DNA of 64,000 bases from CAYTZH01 sp964442285 (GCA_964442285.1 CAYTZH010000027.1:1-64000); one strand, 5' to 3'; shown: positions 51,325 through 59,625, numbered from the stretch's first letter. Translations and numbers: made by a program. The notes: generated by a model from the sequence alone, not told the origin.

Positions 51325-53145
51325 TCAGTCGACCTCCGTCGGGTCCAGGGTCCGGGCCAGCTCGAGGCGCCGGATCAGCGCCATCTCGTGCCAGCGGACC
51401 ACGCCGTTGATGAGCCGGGCCAGCAGGTAGCCGAAGCCGAAGCCGCCGAGGGCCGCCTCGCCGAAGCCGACGAGGGCGCCGGTCCAGCTCACCTCGTAGC
51501 CCAGGAAGTAGTGCGCCAGCAGGGAGAGGTTGGCCCCCACCAGCGGGCCGCCGCGCACCAGCAGGACCGCCGTGGCCAAGAAGAGCCCGAGCCCGAAGAC
51601 CGCGGCCAGGGAGGCCCCCAGGGCCACCGGGTCGTAGTGCGCGAAGACGCTCTGGAGGATCTCGTCCAGGGTCTCCTGCTCCGCCTTGCGCGGCACGGCC
51701 CGATCGCCGCTGGTGCTCGGCCGCGACTCTCCGTCGCGGACCTCCTCGTGGTAGGCCTCCTCGACGTTCACGTCCCAGACGTCGTGGCGCTCGCCCAGGA
51801 TGTTCCGCGCCGCCAGCACGGCGGTGAGCATGGAGTGGTCCTGGTTGTTGTAGCGGTGCTGGCCGTTGCGGCCGACGAGCTGGAGGTTCTCGATCGGGTC
51901 GAGCCAGCCGCGCAGGACCTCCAGCGCCTCCTGGTACTCCCCGTCGTAGACCGGGTAGGCCTTGGGCATCCGGATCACGCAGCCGTCGACCACGTCGCGC
52001 TCCTCGATCAGGCCGAGCGCGGCGCACTCCCGGGTACCCAGGGCGATCAGGTCGTCGTCCTGGGCGCTCCAGAGCGCGTCGCCCTCCTGGACGAAGTACT
52101 CGAGCCCGAGGGAGGTGCGGCCCGGATCGGGGACCATGTGCGGGCTCCAGTTCCGGAAGTTCTGGATCCGCCCCATCTGCACCTTCGGCGAGTGGATGTA
52201 GATCCAGTTGTCCGGGAACAGGTCGTCGCGGTCGCAGATGAGGCCCACGGTGAGGAAGTCGCGGTAGCGCAGGCGCTCCCCGGCGGCGACGATCTCCGGC
52301 GGCGGCGCCGGGTCGAGCGCCCGGATCAGCTCCTGGATCGGCATCGAGCTCAGGACGTGGCTCGCCTCCACCTCGCGCTCGCGGCCGGCGCGATCGCGCG
52401 CGGTGACGCCTTCGACCCGGCCGTCGCGGTGGCGGATCCGGACCACCTTCGTCCCGAGCTCCACGTCCTGCCCGAGCTCCAGCAGGCGCTCGTGACAGGC
52501 CTCCCACATCTGGCCCGGGCCGTGCCGCGGGTAGTTGAACTGGTCGATCAGGGTGGTGATCACCTCGCCCCTGCGGGCGAGCGACCCGAGGAGGGCGTTC
52601 TTCACCGCGGTGGCCAGGTCGAGGTTCTTGATGCGCTGGGCCGCCCAGTCGGCTCCGATCTCCCGGCAGTCCATGCCCCACACCTTCTCGGTGTAGGTCT
52701 TGAAGAAGATCTCGAACAGACGCCGCCCGAAGCGGTTGGAGACCCACTGCTCGAGGTTCCGCTCCTCGCGGCTGGGCGCCAGCTTGGCGGCCAGGTAGGA
52801 CAGGCCGATGCGGACCGCCTCGATCGGACCGAGGCCGAACAGCGCGTTCATGGGCTTCAGGGGATAGTCGAAGAACTTCTCGTTGTAGAAGATTCGCGAC
52901 AGGCGCGGCCGCACCAGGAACTCGTCGCCCAGGATCTCGCGCCAGAGCTCGTCGACCAGCTCTACCTTGGTGAAGAAGCGGTGGCCGCCGATGTCGAAGC
53001 GGTAGCCCTTGTACTCGACGGTGCGGGAGATGCCGCCGACCAGGTCGTCGGCCTCGAAGACGATCGACGGGGCGCCGTGGCGCGCCAGCTCGTAGGCGGC
53101 GGTCAGACCCGCCGGTCCGCCGCCGATGACGACCGTTCGACCCAT
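51325..53145 (-). CDS. FAD-dependent oxidoreductase/mutase-like protein with C-terminal membrane domain
   Basis: 606 aa. Residues 1-480: amine-oxidase/UDP-galactopyranose-mutase-like flavoprotein with GGGPAGLTAAYELARHG, FEADDLVGGISRT, GGHRFFTK, YTEKVWGMDCREIGADWAAQRI and a C-terminal FAD contact GRNGQHRYNNQDHSM. Residues about 510-606: two membrane helices in the domain also encoded separately at 51003. This full-length type occurs in exopolysaccharide clusters; the reaction is unknown. ATG 53145 is the only sensible start; a TACTCT on the minus strand at 53212-53217 may be its -10 box with a leader of about 60 bases. First gene of its operon. Confidence 0.87.
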   Translation of the reverse strand: MGRTVVIGGGPAGLTAAYELARHGAPSIVFEADDLVGGISRTVEYKGYRFDIGGHRFFTKVELVDELWREILGDEFLVRPRLSRIFYNEKFFDYPLKPMNALFGLGPIEAVRIGLSYLAAKLAPSREERNLEQWVSNRFGRRLFEIFFKTYTEKVWGMDCREIGADWAAQRIKNLDLATAVKNALLGSLARRGEVITTLIDQFNYPRHGPGQMWEACHERLLELGQDVELGTKVVRIRHRDGRVEGVTARDRAGREREVEASHVLSSMPIQELIRALDPAPPPEIVAAGERLRYRDFLTVGLICDRDDLFPDNWIYIHSPKVQMGRIQNFRNWSPHMVPDPGRTSLGLEYFVQEGDALWSAQDDDLIALGTRECAALGLIEERDVVDGCVIRMPKAYPVYDGEYQEALEVLRGWLDPIENLQLVGRNGQHRYNNQDHSMLTAVLAARNILGERHDVWDVNVEEAYHEEVRDGESRPSTSGDRAVPRKAEQETLDEILQSVFAHYDPVALGASLAAVFGLGLFLATAVLLVRGGPLVGANLSLLAHYFLGYEVSWTGALVGFGEAALGGFGFGYLLARLINGVVRWHEMALIRRLELARTLDPTEVD

Positions 53146-53594
53146 GCTGCGACAGCCCCCGACGGCGTGTGCGGTGGCGCTCCGCTCCCCCCGAAGCCGC
53201 GCGCCGGACCCAGAGTAGCCCGCCCGGCCCGGCCTGCGATCGCCGACCGCGGACGCAGCGCGACGAGACGCGCTCCACGTGTGTGGCCCGGAGGGCCGTT
53301 CGGGGTACCCGGAAACGGGGGGGACCCGGAAACGGGGGATCGGGGGTGGATGCCGGCGCGGGCCTGTGAGCCCGCGCTCAGCACCACTTCCCAGGGGGCC
53401 CGGAAACGACAGCGTTCAGACCCTGCGGGCCCACGAGAGTGCAACTCGCAGGCCAAGAATCACGCGCCGATTCAGAAGTGAAAAGCTCAGGTATTTCAGT
53501 GCCGTGAGGACAAGATACGAGGATCTGCTCGATGCCGGCTCGTCCGCGGGAGGGAACTCTTCTTCCCAGAATGGCGAGGATCGTTCCCAGGGCC
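53146..53594. other. 449-base intergenic region with AT-rich patch and 17-bp repeats
   Basis: No gene supported. ACCCGGAAACGGGGG occurs at 53307-53321 and 53324-53338 (period 17), and CCCGGAAACG again at 53399-53408. From about 53440 to 53530 base composition drops noticeably. The minus strand there is open (ending at 53416) and reads a hydrophobic basic peptide with AT-rich codons, but it has no start or family of its own. It could be the remnant of a lost gene. Confidence 0.55.
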
Positions 53595-54365
53595 CTAGAG
53601 GAACTGCCAGAGGGCCACGCCCCGCTCCGCAGCCACCACCACGACGAGCCAGATGGCCAGATTGGTGGTGGTATGGGCCAGGATCACCGCCCCCAGATGG
53701 CCCCGGGCGTAGAGCCAGAGGTTGTAGGCGACGCCGGCCCCGAGGGCGACGGGCCACTCCCAGGGCACGTGGCTGAAGGTGAAGTAGAGGACCGTGATGG
53801 CGAAGCTCCAGCGGCTGTAGCGGGCGATCGGGAGGTCGCGGAAGTCGCGCGTGGCGTCGATCTCGAGATGGCCCCGGACGAGCGACACCAGCTCGCAGGC
53901 GCGCAGCAGGAAGCTCCGCACGAAGAGCTCCTCCAGGAAGGGCGTCACCAGCGCGAAGCCGAGCAGCCGGAGCGCCAGGGCGAGCGCGCTGCGTCCGCTC
54001 CCGAGCAGCTCCGGGTCGAAGCCCTCCTCGGGCGGCGGCTGCGACCAGCCACCCAGGACGTAGGGGCCCATCCAGAGCGCCGCGACGGCGAGGCCGACGG
54101 CCAGGTCGGCCAGGGAGCCGGGGCCGAGGCGGTACCCCTCGAGCTCCGGGTAGCGACCGGCCCGCGCGTAGATCAGGAGCAGCACACCCGGAACCAGTGC
54201 GTTGGCCACCAGCAGGGCGGGCGCGAGGGCGTCCGGCAGTCGGGCGCCGATCTCGACCAGGATCAGGAACGCCGCGTAGGGAGCCAGGTACGGCTCCCAG
54301 CCACGCGCCGGGCGCGCGTCCGCCCCCGTGCCGGGCGCCGGATCGCTGGGAGGAGGCTGGGCCAT
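53595..54365 (-). CDS. CAAX-protease-like membrane protein (CPBP family, TIGR03008-like)
   Basis: 256 aa with seven or eight membrane helices. CPBP/Abi motifs are intact: EE-x3-R as FLEELFVR (Glu 145, Glu 146, Arg 150), FTFSHVPWEWPVALGAGVAYNLWL (His 199) and LAHTTTNLAIW (His 231, Asn 235). The sequence between them (LARLRGHLEIDATRDFRDLPIARYS-like loop) is as in the exosortase-associated subgroup. It may be an intramembrane protease for surface proteins; the substrate is unknown. ATG 54365 lies next to a repeat region shared with the divergent methyltransferase-like gene. Confidence 0.87.
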   Translation of the reverse strand: MAQPPPSDPAPGTGADARPARGWEPYLAPYAAFLILVEIGARLPDALAPALLVANALVPGVLLLIYARAGRYPELEGYRLGPGSLADLAVGLAVAALWMGPYVLGGWSQPPPEEGFDPELLGSGRSALALALRLLGFALVTPFLEELFVRSFLLRACELVSLVRGHLEIDATRDFRDLPIARYSRWSFAITVLYFTFSHVPWEWPVALGAGVAYNLWLYARGHLGAVILAHTTTNLAIWLVVVVAAERGVALWQFL

Positions 54366-54638
54366 GGGCCGGCCGCAGTGTCCGCGAGCCACCCCGGCGA
54401 CGCAACGGACGCGGCTGCGCCCGCTTCGTAGGAGGCAACGCACGCGGCTGCGCCCGCTTCGCCTGACGCAACGCCGCACGCGGCTGCGCCCGCTTCGCCT
54501 GACGCAACGCCGCACGAGGCTGGGCTTTTCCGAGGACCCGCACGCGGGATTTGCGATCGGTCGGCCTGCGGCGAAGCCCCCAGGGGTGGCGCGGCGGCTT
54601 CCGTTAGCTTCTTCCCCGGGGATTTTGGGGGTGGTGCC
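54366..54638. repeat. divergent gap with 33-36 bp direct repeats
   Basis: The core ACGCGGCTGCGCCCGCTTCG is perfect at 54409-54428, 54442-54461 and 54478-54497, with a decayed fourth copy at 54514. Spacings 33, 36 and 36 are multiples of three. No gene supported. A GGGGGTGG at 54627-54634 serves the next gene. Confidence 0.8.
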
Positions 54639-56393
54639 TTGACGACGACGCGGCCTGCGACCCGACGCTTCCGTTCCGGAACGCGCCCGCCGGCAACCGG
54701 ACTCGCCGCGGCCCGGCTCGCGGCGATCCTGCTGGCGCTCGCGCTGCCCGCCGCCTCGGGCAGCGCCGATAGCGGCGAGCCGGCGCAGTTGCCGCCGCTC
54801 TGGCAGGCCTTCGAGCCGGCGTGGGTGGAGCCATCGCCGGCCGAGGCCGCGTTGCCCGGCCCGGTGGACGCAGCCCCCGCGCCCTCCGGGGTGGTGCTCG
54901 GACGCTGGGCGGCCGGCGGCCTGGCCGTGTCGATGCTCTCCCTCGGCCTGCTGCTGGGTCTGGCGCCGCGCGCCGGCTGGGCGCGACGCGCCCTGGCGAT
55001 CCGCCCGCGGACGCGGCGCTGGCGCCTCGATCCGCTGCCCCGGACCGCCGCCGCGCAGCCCGCCGAGCCCGCGGAGGCGCAGCCCGCCGAGCCCCCGGAG
55101 GCGCAGCCCGCCGAGCCCGCGGCGACGCAGCCTCGGGGGACCGGCTTCCCCGAGGCCGACCCGCGGTCGGCCGAGATCGAGCGGCTGGCCTCGGCGCTGC
55201 GCGAGCAGCAGGCCTCGGGCGCGGCGGCTCTGGCGCGCCTGGACGCCCTGGCTCGCGAGGTCGCGCTGCTGCGCGCCGATCGGGACGGGATCCGCAGCGA
55301 GCGTCTGGACCGCCTGGTGGCCTGCGTCGAGCAGCTGTGCGAGCGGCTCGCGCGCCGGGAGAGCCCGCTCGCCGCGTCCCGACCCGATCCGGCCCCCGGC
55401 CCGGGCGAGCCGCTCGAGCCCACCGCCGGACCGACGGACACGGAGCCTCTGGAGCCGGAGGTCGAGGTCGAGGTCGACGAGCTTGCGGACGGCGCGGTGG
55501 AGCGGCCGCCGATCTTCGAGGCCTGGCGCGACGTCCAGCTCCAGACCCAGCTCGGCGCGTCCCTGGACGAGTTCCTCCTCGAGCAGCTTCGGGAGCCGCT
55601 CCGGCCGCCACCCGCCGAGGGGCGTTCGCCGCGGGTGCTCTGGCTGGCCCGGCGCCCCTGCGAACGCCTGCTCCGGCTCGCGCGGAGCCTTCTCGATGCG
55701 GGCCTCGAGGTGGAGATCGACTGCGCCTCGCTCGAGCCCACCGCCGGTGCCGCGCTGCTCGCGGTGGCCGAAGCCCACGGGCTGGACGGGAGCCTGCGCT
55801 TCGGCCTCGCCCCGCCGTGGAAGCGCCGTCCCGAGGCCGCCTACGACGCCATCGTGGCGCAGGACGTGCTCGATGCCGTCTCGGATCCCGGGCGGGCGGT
55901 GAGCCGCCTCGACGAGGCCCTCGCCCCCGCCGGCGTCCTGCTGGTGGTGGGCTCCACCGGCGGTTCCGGGCTTCCGGCCGAGAGCGCGGAGGTGGTGCGG
56001 CAGATCTGGCCCTCGCTCCCGGAGCGCTACCGGACCCATCACCCGAGCGGGCGCGTGGACGGCGAGCCGGCGCTTGCCCTCGCAGCGTCCCCGCCCCGGG
56101 ACGTGCTGGGGGCCCTGGGCGAGCGGTTCTCGTTCGAGGTGTTCGCGGCCTTCGGCAGCGCAGCCGACGCCTTCCTCGGGCCCGACTACGGTCCCAACTT
56201 CGACCTCTCGCGCGACGGGGAGCGGCGCTTCCTCGAGCAGCTGAGCCGGCTCGACGAGAGCAAGATCGACGCCGGGCTGCTCAAGCCCCTGCACATGGTG
56301 GCGGCGCTACGCCGGGGCCCGGTGGAGGAGCCCGTCCTGTTCCGCCACTGGACGCCGGCCTTCTGCCGACGCGAGGGCGACGCGGCTCGATAG
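54639..56393 (+). CDS. membrane-anchored protein with methyltransferase-like C-terminal domain
   Basis: 584 aa. A signal or first helix (about 22-42), a second helix (about 85-105), a proline/alanine-rich linker with three 8-residue AQPAEPxE repeats (about 139-163), a predicted coiled coil (about 177-225), an acidic stretch, then a C-terminal domain with AYDAIVAQDVLDAVSDPGRAVSRLDEALAPAGVLLVVGSTGG, typical of the second half of class I SAM methyltransferases. The glycine-rich SAM loop (motif I) is not evident (VLWLARRPCERLLRL stands there), so activity is doubtful. TTG 54639 is used because no ATG/GTG is available and a GGGGGTGG lies just before it. It faces the glycan-tailoring cassette at 56463. 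Confidence 0.68.
   Translation: MTTTRPATRRFRSGTRPPATGLAAARLAAILLALALPAASGSADSGEPAQLPPLWQAFEPAWVEPSPAEAALPGPVDAAPAPSGVVLGRWAAGGLAVSMLSLGLLLGLAPRAGWARRALAIRPRTRRWRLDPLPRTAAAQPAEPAEAQPAEPPEAQPAEPAATQPRGTGFPEADPRSAEIERLASALREQQASGAAALARLDALAREVALLRADRDGIRSERLDRLVACVEQLCERLARRESPLAASRPDPAPGPGEPLEPTAGPTDTEPLEPEVEVEVDELADGAVERPPIFEAWRDVQLQTQLGASLDEFLLEQLREPLRPPPAEGRSPRVLWLARRPCERLLRLARSLLDAGLEVEIDCASLEPTAGAALLAVAEAHGLDGSLRFGLAPPWKRRPEAAYDAIVAQDVLDAVSDPGRAVSRLDEALAPAGVLLVVGSTGGSGLPAESAEVVRQIWPSLPERYRTHHPSGRVDGEPALALAASPPRDVLGALGERFSFEVFAAFGSAADAFLGPDYGPNFDLSRDGERRFLEQLSRLDESKIDAGLLKPLHMVAALRRGPVEEPVLFRHWTPAFCRREGDAAR
55060..55131. repeat. 24-bp in-frame repeats encoding the AQPAEP linker
   Basis: Three imperfect 24-bp units encode AQPAEPAE, AQPAEPPE and AQPAEPAA. 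They lengthen a linker without changing frame. Confidence 0.6.
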
Positions 56394-56403
56394 CCTGGCG
56401 GGA

Positions 56404-56470
56404 GTCCCGGGCCGCCGTCAGGTCGAGTCCCGGGCCGCCGTCAGGTCGGTCCCGGGCCGCCGTCAGGTCG
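56404..56470. repeat. three 22-bp units spanning a methyltransferase stop codon
   Basis: GTCCCGGGCCGCCGTCAGGTC(G) at 56404-56425, 56427-56448 and 56449-56470, each containing TCA. The third holds the actual TGA stop (56463-56465, minus strand) of the methyltransferase; the others repeat it downstream. Confidence 0.9.
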
Positions 56471-57236
56471 GTCGGAGCCAGGCGGTGGTGCACCAGCCGA
56501 TGCGGTCGCTGTAGGGCCCGGGCGTGAGGAAGTCGCGGCGCTCCCAGCCCCGCAGCAGCCCGGCGTCGAGCCGGGCGAGGGTCGGCTGATAGCGAGCGTA
56601 GTCGCTGTTGTCGAGGAGCAGCGCACCGCCGGGCGCCACCTTGGGGATGCCGGCCTCGAGACACCCCATGCGCGCGCGCCCGTCCACGAAGACGAGATCG
56701 AAGTGCGCGTCGGGGTGGCGCTCGATCTGCCGCACGTAGCGCTCGAAGCTGAAGCCCCGGGCGTAGACGCCCTCGGCCGAGGCGTAGCGCGCCTCCACCG
56801 GCTCGGCGCTGCGCTCGGGCGGACAGAACGTGTAGGCCAGGCGCCAGATCTCTTCCCGCTCGAAGGCCCGGGCCACCTGGGCCGCCCAGCGCGACACGTG
56901 CTCGATCGAGAGCAGCTCGCCGCGCGGCACGCGTCGACCCAGGAAGCGGGTCGAGCCGCCCGAGCCCCACTCGAAGACCCGGTGATCGGGACGCAGGAAG
57001 GCCTCGAGGAAGGCCAGGGCGCCGTAGGTCACGAAGGGCTCGGCATCCGCCAGCGGGGAGCGGTCGGCCCGGCGCGAGGCCAGCCAGCGCGTCTCCAGCG
57101 GCGCGTAGGACGGATGGATCCGGGTGAAGCGCTGCCAGACGCGGCGCTGGGCCTCCACGGGAGCCCCCGGCTCCACCCGGTCGAGCAGCGCGGCGTGCAG
57201 CGGGCTCCACACCGCGAAGTGGTCCAGGGTCTGCAT
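56463..57236 (-). CDS. class I SAM-dependent methyltransferase-like protein
   Basis: 257 aa. SAM-binding motif I as VFEWGSGGSTRFLGRRVPRGELLSIEHV, then FDLVFVDGRARMGCLEAGIPKVAPGGALLLDNSDY, which is the pattern of the O-methyltransferase-like families that use an Asp-rich loop (VDGR, DNSDY). Small, single domain, cytoplasmic. ATG 57236 overlaps the dioxygenase stop by one base (TGATG). It may methylate a sugar or lipid intermediate. Confidence 0.83.
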   Translation of the reverse strand: MQTLDHFAVWSPLHAALLDRVEPGAPVEAQRRVWQRFTRIHPSYAPLETRWLASRRADRSPLADAEPFVTYGALAFLEAFLRPDHRVFEWGSGGSTRFLGRRVPRGELLSIEHVSRWAAQVARAFEREEIWRLAYTFCPPERSAEPVEARYASAEGVYARGFSFERYVRQIERHPDAHFDLVFVDGRARMGCLEAGIPKVAPGGALLLDNSDYARYQPTLARLDAGLLRGWERRDFLTPGPYSDRIGWCTTAWLRPT

Positions 57237-58549
57237 CAGCGGATCCTCCCGCGGAAGCGCCGCAGCCAGGGTTCGGTGAGCCCGGCATAGTTGTCCATGA
57301 AGGCCGGCAGCAGGCGTCCGCGCGCGTCCACCGGCTTGAGCAGCAGCTGGAGCGCGTAGCGCTCGCCGTCGCGGACGTAGCCACCGCGATGGGAGCCGGC
57401 GTTGCCGTCGAAGACCACCAGGTTGGCGCGCTCGTCCGTGAAGGCGATCTCTTCGGCGAGCAGCGTCTGGGCCACCGGATCCCCGCCCAGCAGGTCGTCG
57501 CCGTAGTTCACCACCCGGCGCAGGCAGCGGGGCAGCGCCGCGAAGGCCGCCCGTCCCGCGGCGTGGGCGAGGCCCCGGTCGTACTCGCGGGTCCGGGGGT
57601 CGCAGTAGCTCCTGGCCAGGGCGTTGGCCACCGCCTTGGCGGTGGCGAACTCCCAGGCCGACATCGCCCAGCGGTGGCTTCCGGGCACGTAGCAGAACGG
57701 ACCCTGGTCGATCCCCACCGGGCCGAGGTACAAGAGCCCCTTGATCGTGGCGACACCGCCGTCGGCGTGGATGCCGCCGGTGCGCGGCGCCGGCAGCCCC
57801 AGGTCCCGGTAGCCGTGGCGGTCCCAGCGGATCTCGTCGGCCTCGTTCAGGTACACGACCACGTAGGCCAGCTCCATCGAGAAGCCCGTCACCTGGCCCG
57901 CGGCCTCGAAGACCCCCCGCCGCTCGAGCACGGCCCGCACCGCCTCGAAGAAGAGGGTGTCCCGGGCCGGCACGCCGCGGCGTCGCTCGATCAGGTTCCC
58001 GTTGGGCTTGCGCGCCCCGCGCTTGCGCTCGATGTCCTCGCGGTAGGCATCGGCCATGGCCCGCAGCGAAGCGATCTCCGCCTCGTCCACCCGAAGCGGC
58101 GCCACACCCCGCGCCACCAGCCGCTGGCCGAGCTCGGTCTCCGGCCGGGCCGGCCCGTGGAAGCGCTGCCAGCGGTCGGTCACGCTGCGCTCGATCTCCT
58201 GAGCCAGGTGTCCAGCGAGGCGCCCGAAGAAGATGGGGTCCAGCCGCGGCGCCACCTCGGCCCGGAGCCGATCCAGGAGCCGGTCGATGGCCGACCAGGC
58301 CCGCTCCATGCAGTCGCCGCGCCGGGCGTACTCTCCCGGAAGCGGCCCCATCCACGACTCCACCCGGTCGATCGCCTCGCGGAGGGCGGGCGACGGGGAG
58401 CCGTGGTGGAACCGGACGCCGGCGAAGGCCGGATGGTGGACGTAGTCGATGCCGGTGAACGGCTGGGTGCGGATGGCGCCCGGCGCCACGCGCTTCAGCC
58501 GCCGGCGGTCCTCCTCGCGTCGCTCCCGTGTGGGCTCCAGGTTCGACAC
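57236..58549 (-). CDS. Fe(II)/2-oxoglutarate dioxygenase, phytanoyl-CoA-hydroxylase-like
   Basis: 437 aa. Metal triad His 261-Asp 263 (GGIHADGG) and distal His 387 (NAGSHRGG), with Arg 397 for 2-oxoglutarate (ERYALQL), in a double-stranded beta helix. The first ~200 residues form an unrecognised helical lead with many Arg/Glu. PhyH-family enzymes hydroxylate diverse substrates. GTG 58549 has GGAGGAG upstream. It is sandwiched between two methyltransferases, suggesting a hydroxylation-then-methylation step. Confidence 0.83.
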   Translation of the reverse strand: MSNLEPTRERREEDRRRLKRVAPGAIRTQPFTGIDYVHHPAFAGVRFHHGSPSPALREAIDRVESWMGPLPGEYARRGDCMERAWSAIDRLLDRLRAEVAPRLDPIFFGRLAGHLAQEIERSVTDRWQRFHGPARPETELGQRLVARGVAPLRVDEAEIASLRAMADAYREDIERKRGARKPNGNLIERRRGVPARDTLFFEAVRAVLERRGVFEAAGQVTGFSMELAYVVVYLNEADEIRWDRHGYRDLGLPAPRTGGIHADGGVATIKGLLYLGPVGIDQGPFCYVPGSHRWAMSAWEFATAKAVANALARSYCDPRTREYDRGLAHAAGRAAFAALPRCLRRVVNYGDDLLGGDPVAQTLLAEEIAFTDERANLVVFDGNAGSHRGGYVRDGERYALQLLLKPVDARGRLLPAFMDNYAGLTEPWLRRFRGRIR

Positions 58550-58562
58550 CGTGTCTCCTCCT

Positions 58563-59576
58563 CTAGGCGCGGGGGCGCCGCGCCACGAACAGCACGTTGT
58601 CGCCCCCGAGCCGAAGGCCCATGACCAGCAGGTTCAGCACGCCGTACACGATGCGGCGCTTGGCCCAGGTGAGGCTCCGGTGCAGTCCCTGCAGCAGCGC
58701 GACCTCGAGCGGACTGCCGGCGCGCTCCGCGCGCGCGACCAGGCTCCGGCGAAGCCGCCAGGTGAAGTTGGGGGCGGCGAAGGGCCGGATGGTCCCGACG
58801 AAGACGACCTCGAAGCCGGCCCGTTCGAGGAGCCGGGCGAGGCTGCGCTCGTTGAAGTAGACCAGGTGCCGGGGCGCCGTGACGCAGCGCCAGCGCGTGC
58901 CGTGGAGGCGGGCGCCGACCCCGCCGGCGTTGGGCACCGAGCCGGCGAACCAGCCGCCCGGGGGCAACCGGTCGCGGATCTGCTGCGCGAGCCGCAGCGG
59001 ATCCCGCTGGTGCTCGAGCACCTCGAACGCCGTGATCAGCTCCGGATCCTCGAGCGGCAGCTTCTCGTCCAGGGAGCCCTCGTGCGCATCCACGCCGAAC
59101 CACCGCCGGGCGCGGGCGACCGCGGCGGCATCCAGGTCGATGCCCGTCGCCGGGATGCCCCGGGCCTTCAGGGCCGCCAGGAAGAAGCCGTGTCCGCAGC
59201 CCACGTCCAGCGCGGCCCGGGGCCGCTTCCCGCCCAGCCGACGCAGTACGGCCCGGAGCACCTGACCGCGCTCGTGGACGGCGCCGCCGTTGGCGAAGAA
59301 GCAGGCACTGTCGACGATCCCGTTGCTCTCGGGGTGGAGACGTGCGTACTCCTGGTAGTAGGCGGTGAGGTCCGCCTCGCCGGGCAGGGGCAGCACGCCC
59401 CAGGTCCCGCAGTCCCGGCAGACGTGGAGTCGGTAGTCGCGCCCATCGGTGCCGTCCAGAGCCTCCCAGGGGCGGCGATCCATCCCGCCACAGGCGGCGC
59501 AGGCGTCGCCACGGGCGGCGCAGGCGTCGGGCTCCGGCTCCGGCGAGAACGCCGCCGGCAGAACCGCTTGGGACAT
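58563..59576 (-). CDS. zinc-ribbon class I SAM methyltransferase
   Basis: 337 aa. An N-terminal zinc-ribbon (CAACGG near 27-32 and CRDCG near 53-57) precedes a SAM domain: RAALDVGCGHGFFLAALKARG, TGIDLD, FEVLEHQRDPLRLAQQI, RLPPGGWFAGSVPN. This layout is that of sugar C-methyltransferase-like and related exopolysaccharide methyltransferases. A 21-bp in-frame repeat (near 59492-59529) duplicates DACAARG just before the zinc ligands. ATG 59576 follows GAAGAGGAGAG. The leader holds a 12-bp duplication. Confidence 0.87.
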   Translation of the reverse strand: MSQAVLPAAFSPEPEPDACAARGDACAACGGMDRRPWEALDGTDGRDYRLHVCRDCGTWGVLPLPGEADLTAYYQEYARLHPESNGIVDSACFFANGGAVHERGQVLRAVLRRLGGKRPRAALDVGCGHGFFLAALKARGIPATGIDLDAAAVARARRWFGVDAHEGSLDEKLPLEDPELITAFEVLEHQRDPLRLAQQIRDRLPPGGWFAGSVPNAGGVGARLHGTRWRCVTAPRHLVYFNERSLARLLERAGFEVVFVGTIRPFAAPNFTWRLRRSLVARAERAGSPLEVALLQGLHRSLTWAKRRIVYGVLNLLVMGLRLGGDNVLFVARRPRA

Positions 59577-59591
59577 GCTCTCTCCTCTTCG

Positions 59592-59625
59592 TGCATCGGC
59601 AGGCTCGACCTCCTGCATCGGCAGG
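59592..59625. repeat. 12-bp duplication in the leader of the zinc-ribbon methyltransferase
   Basis: TGCATCGGCAGG at 59592-59603 and 59614-59625, period 22, just upstream of the ribosome-binding site on the minus strand. Confidence 0.75.

Noticed and set aside
53416..54543. 375-aa minus-strand frame covering the CAAX-protease gene and repeats
   Set aside because: It reads the CAAX-protease gene in a wrong frame; only its last part, in the AT-rich patch, deserves attention.
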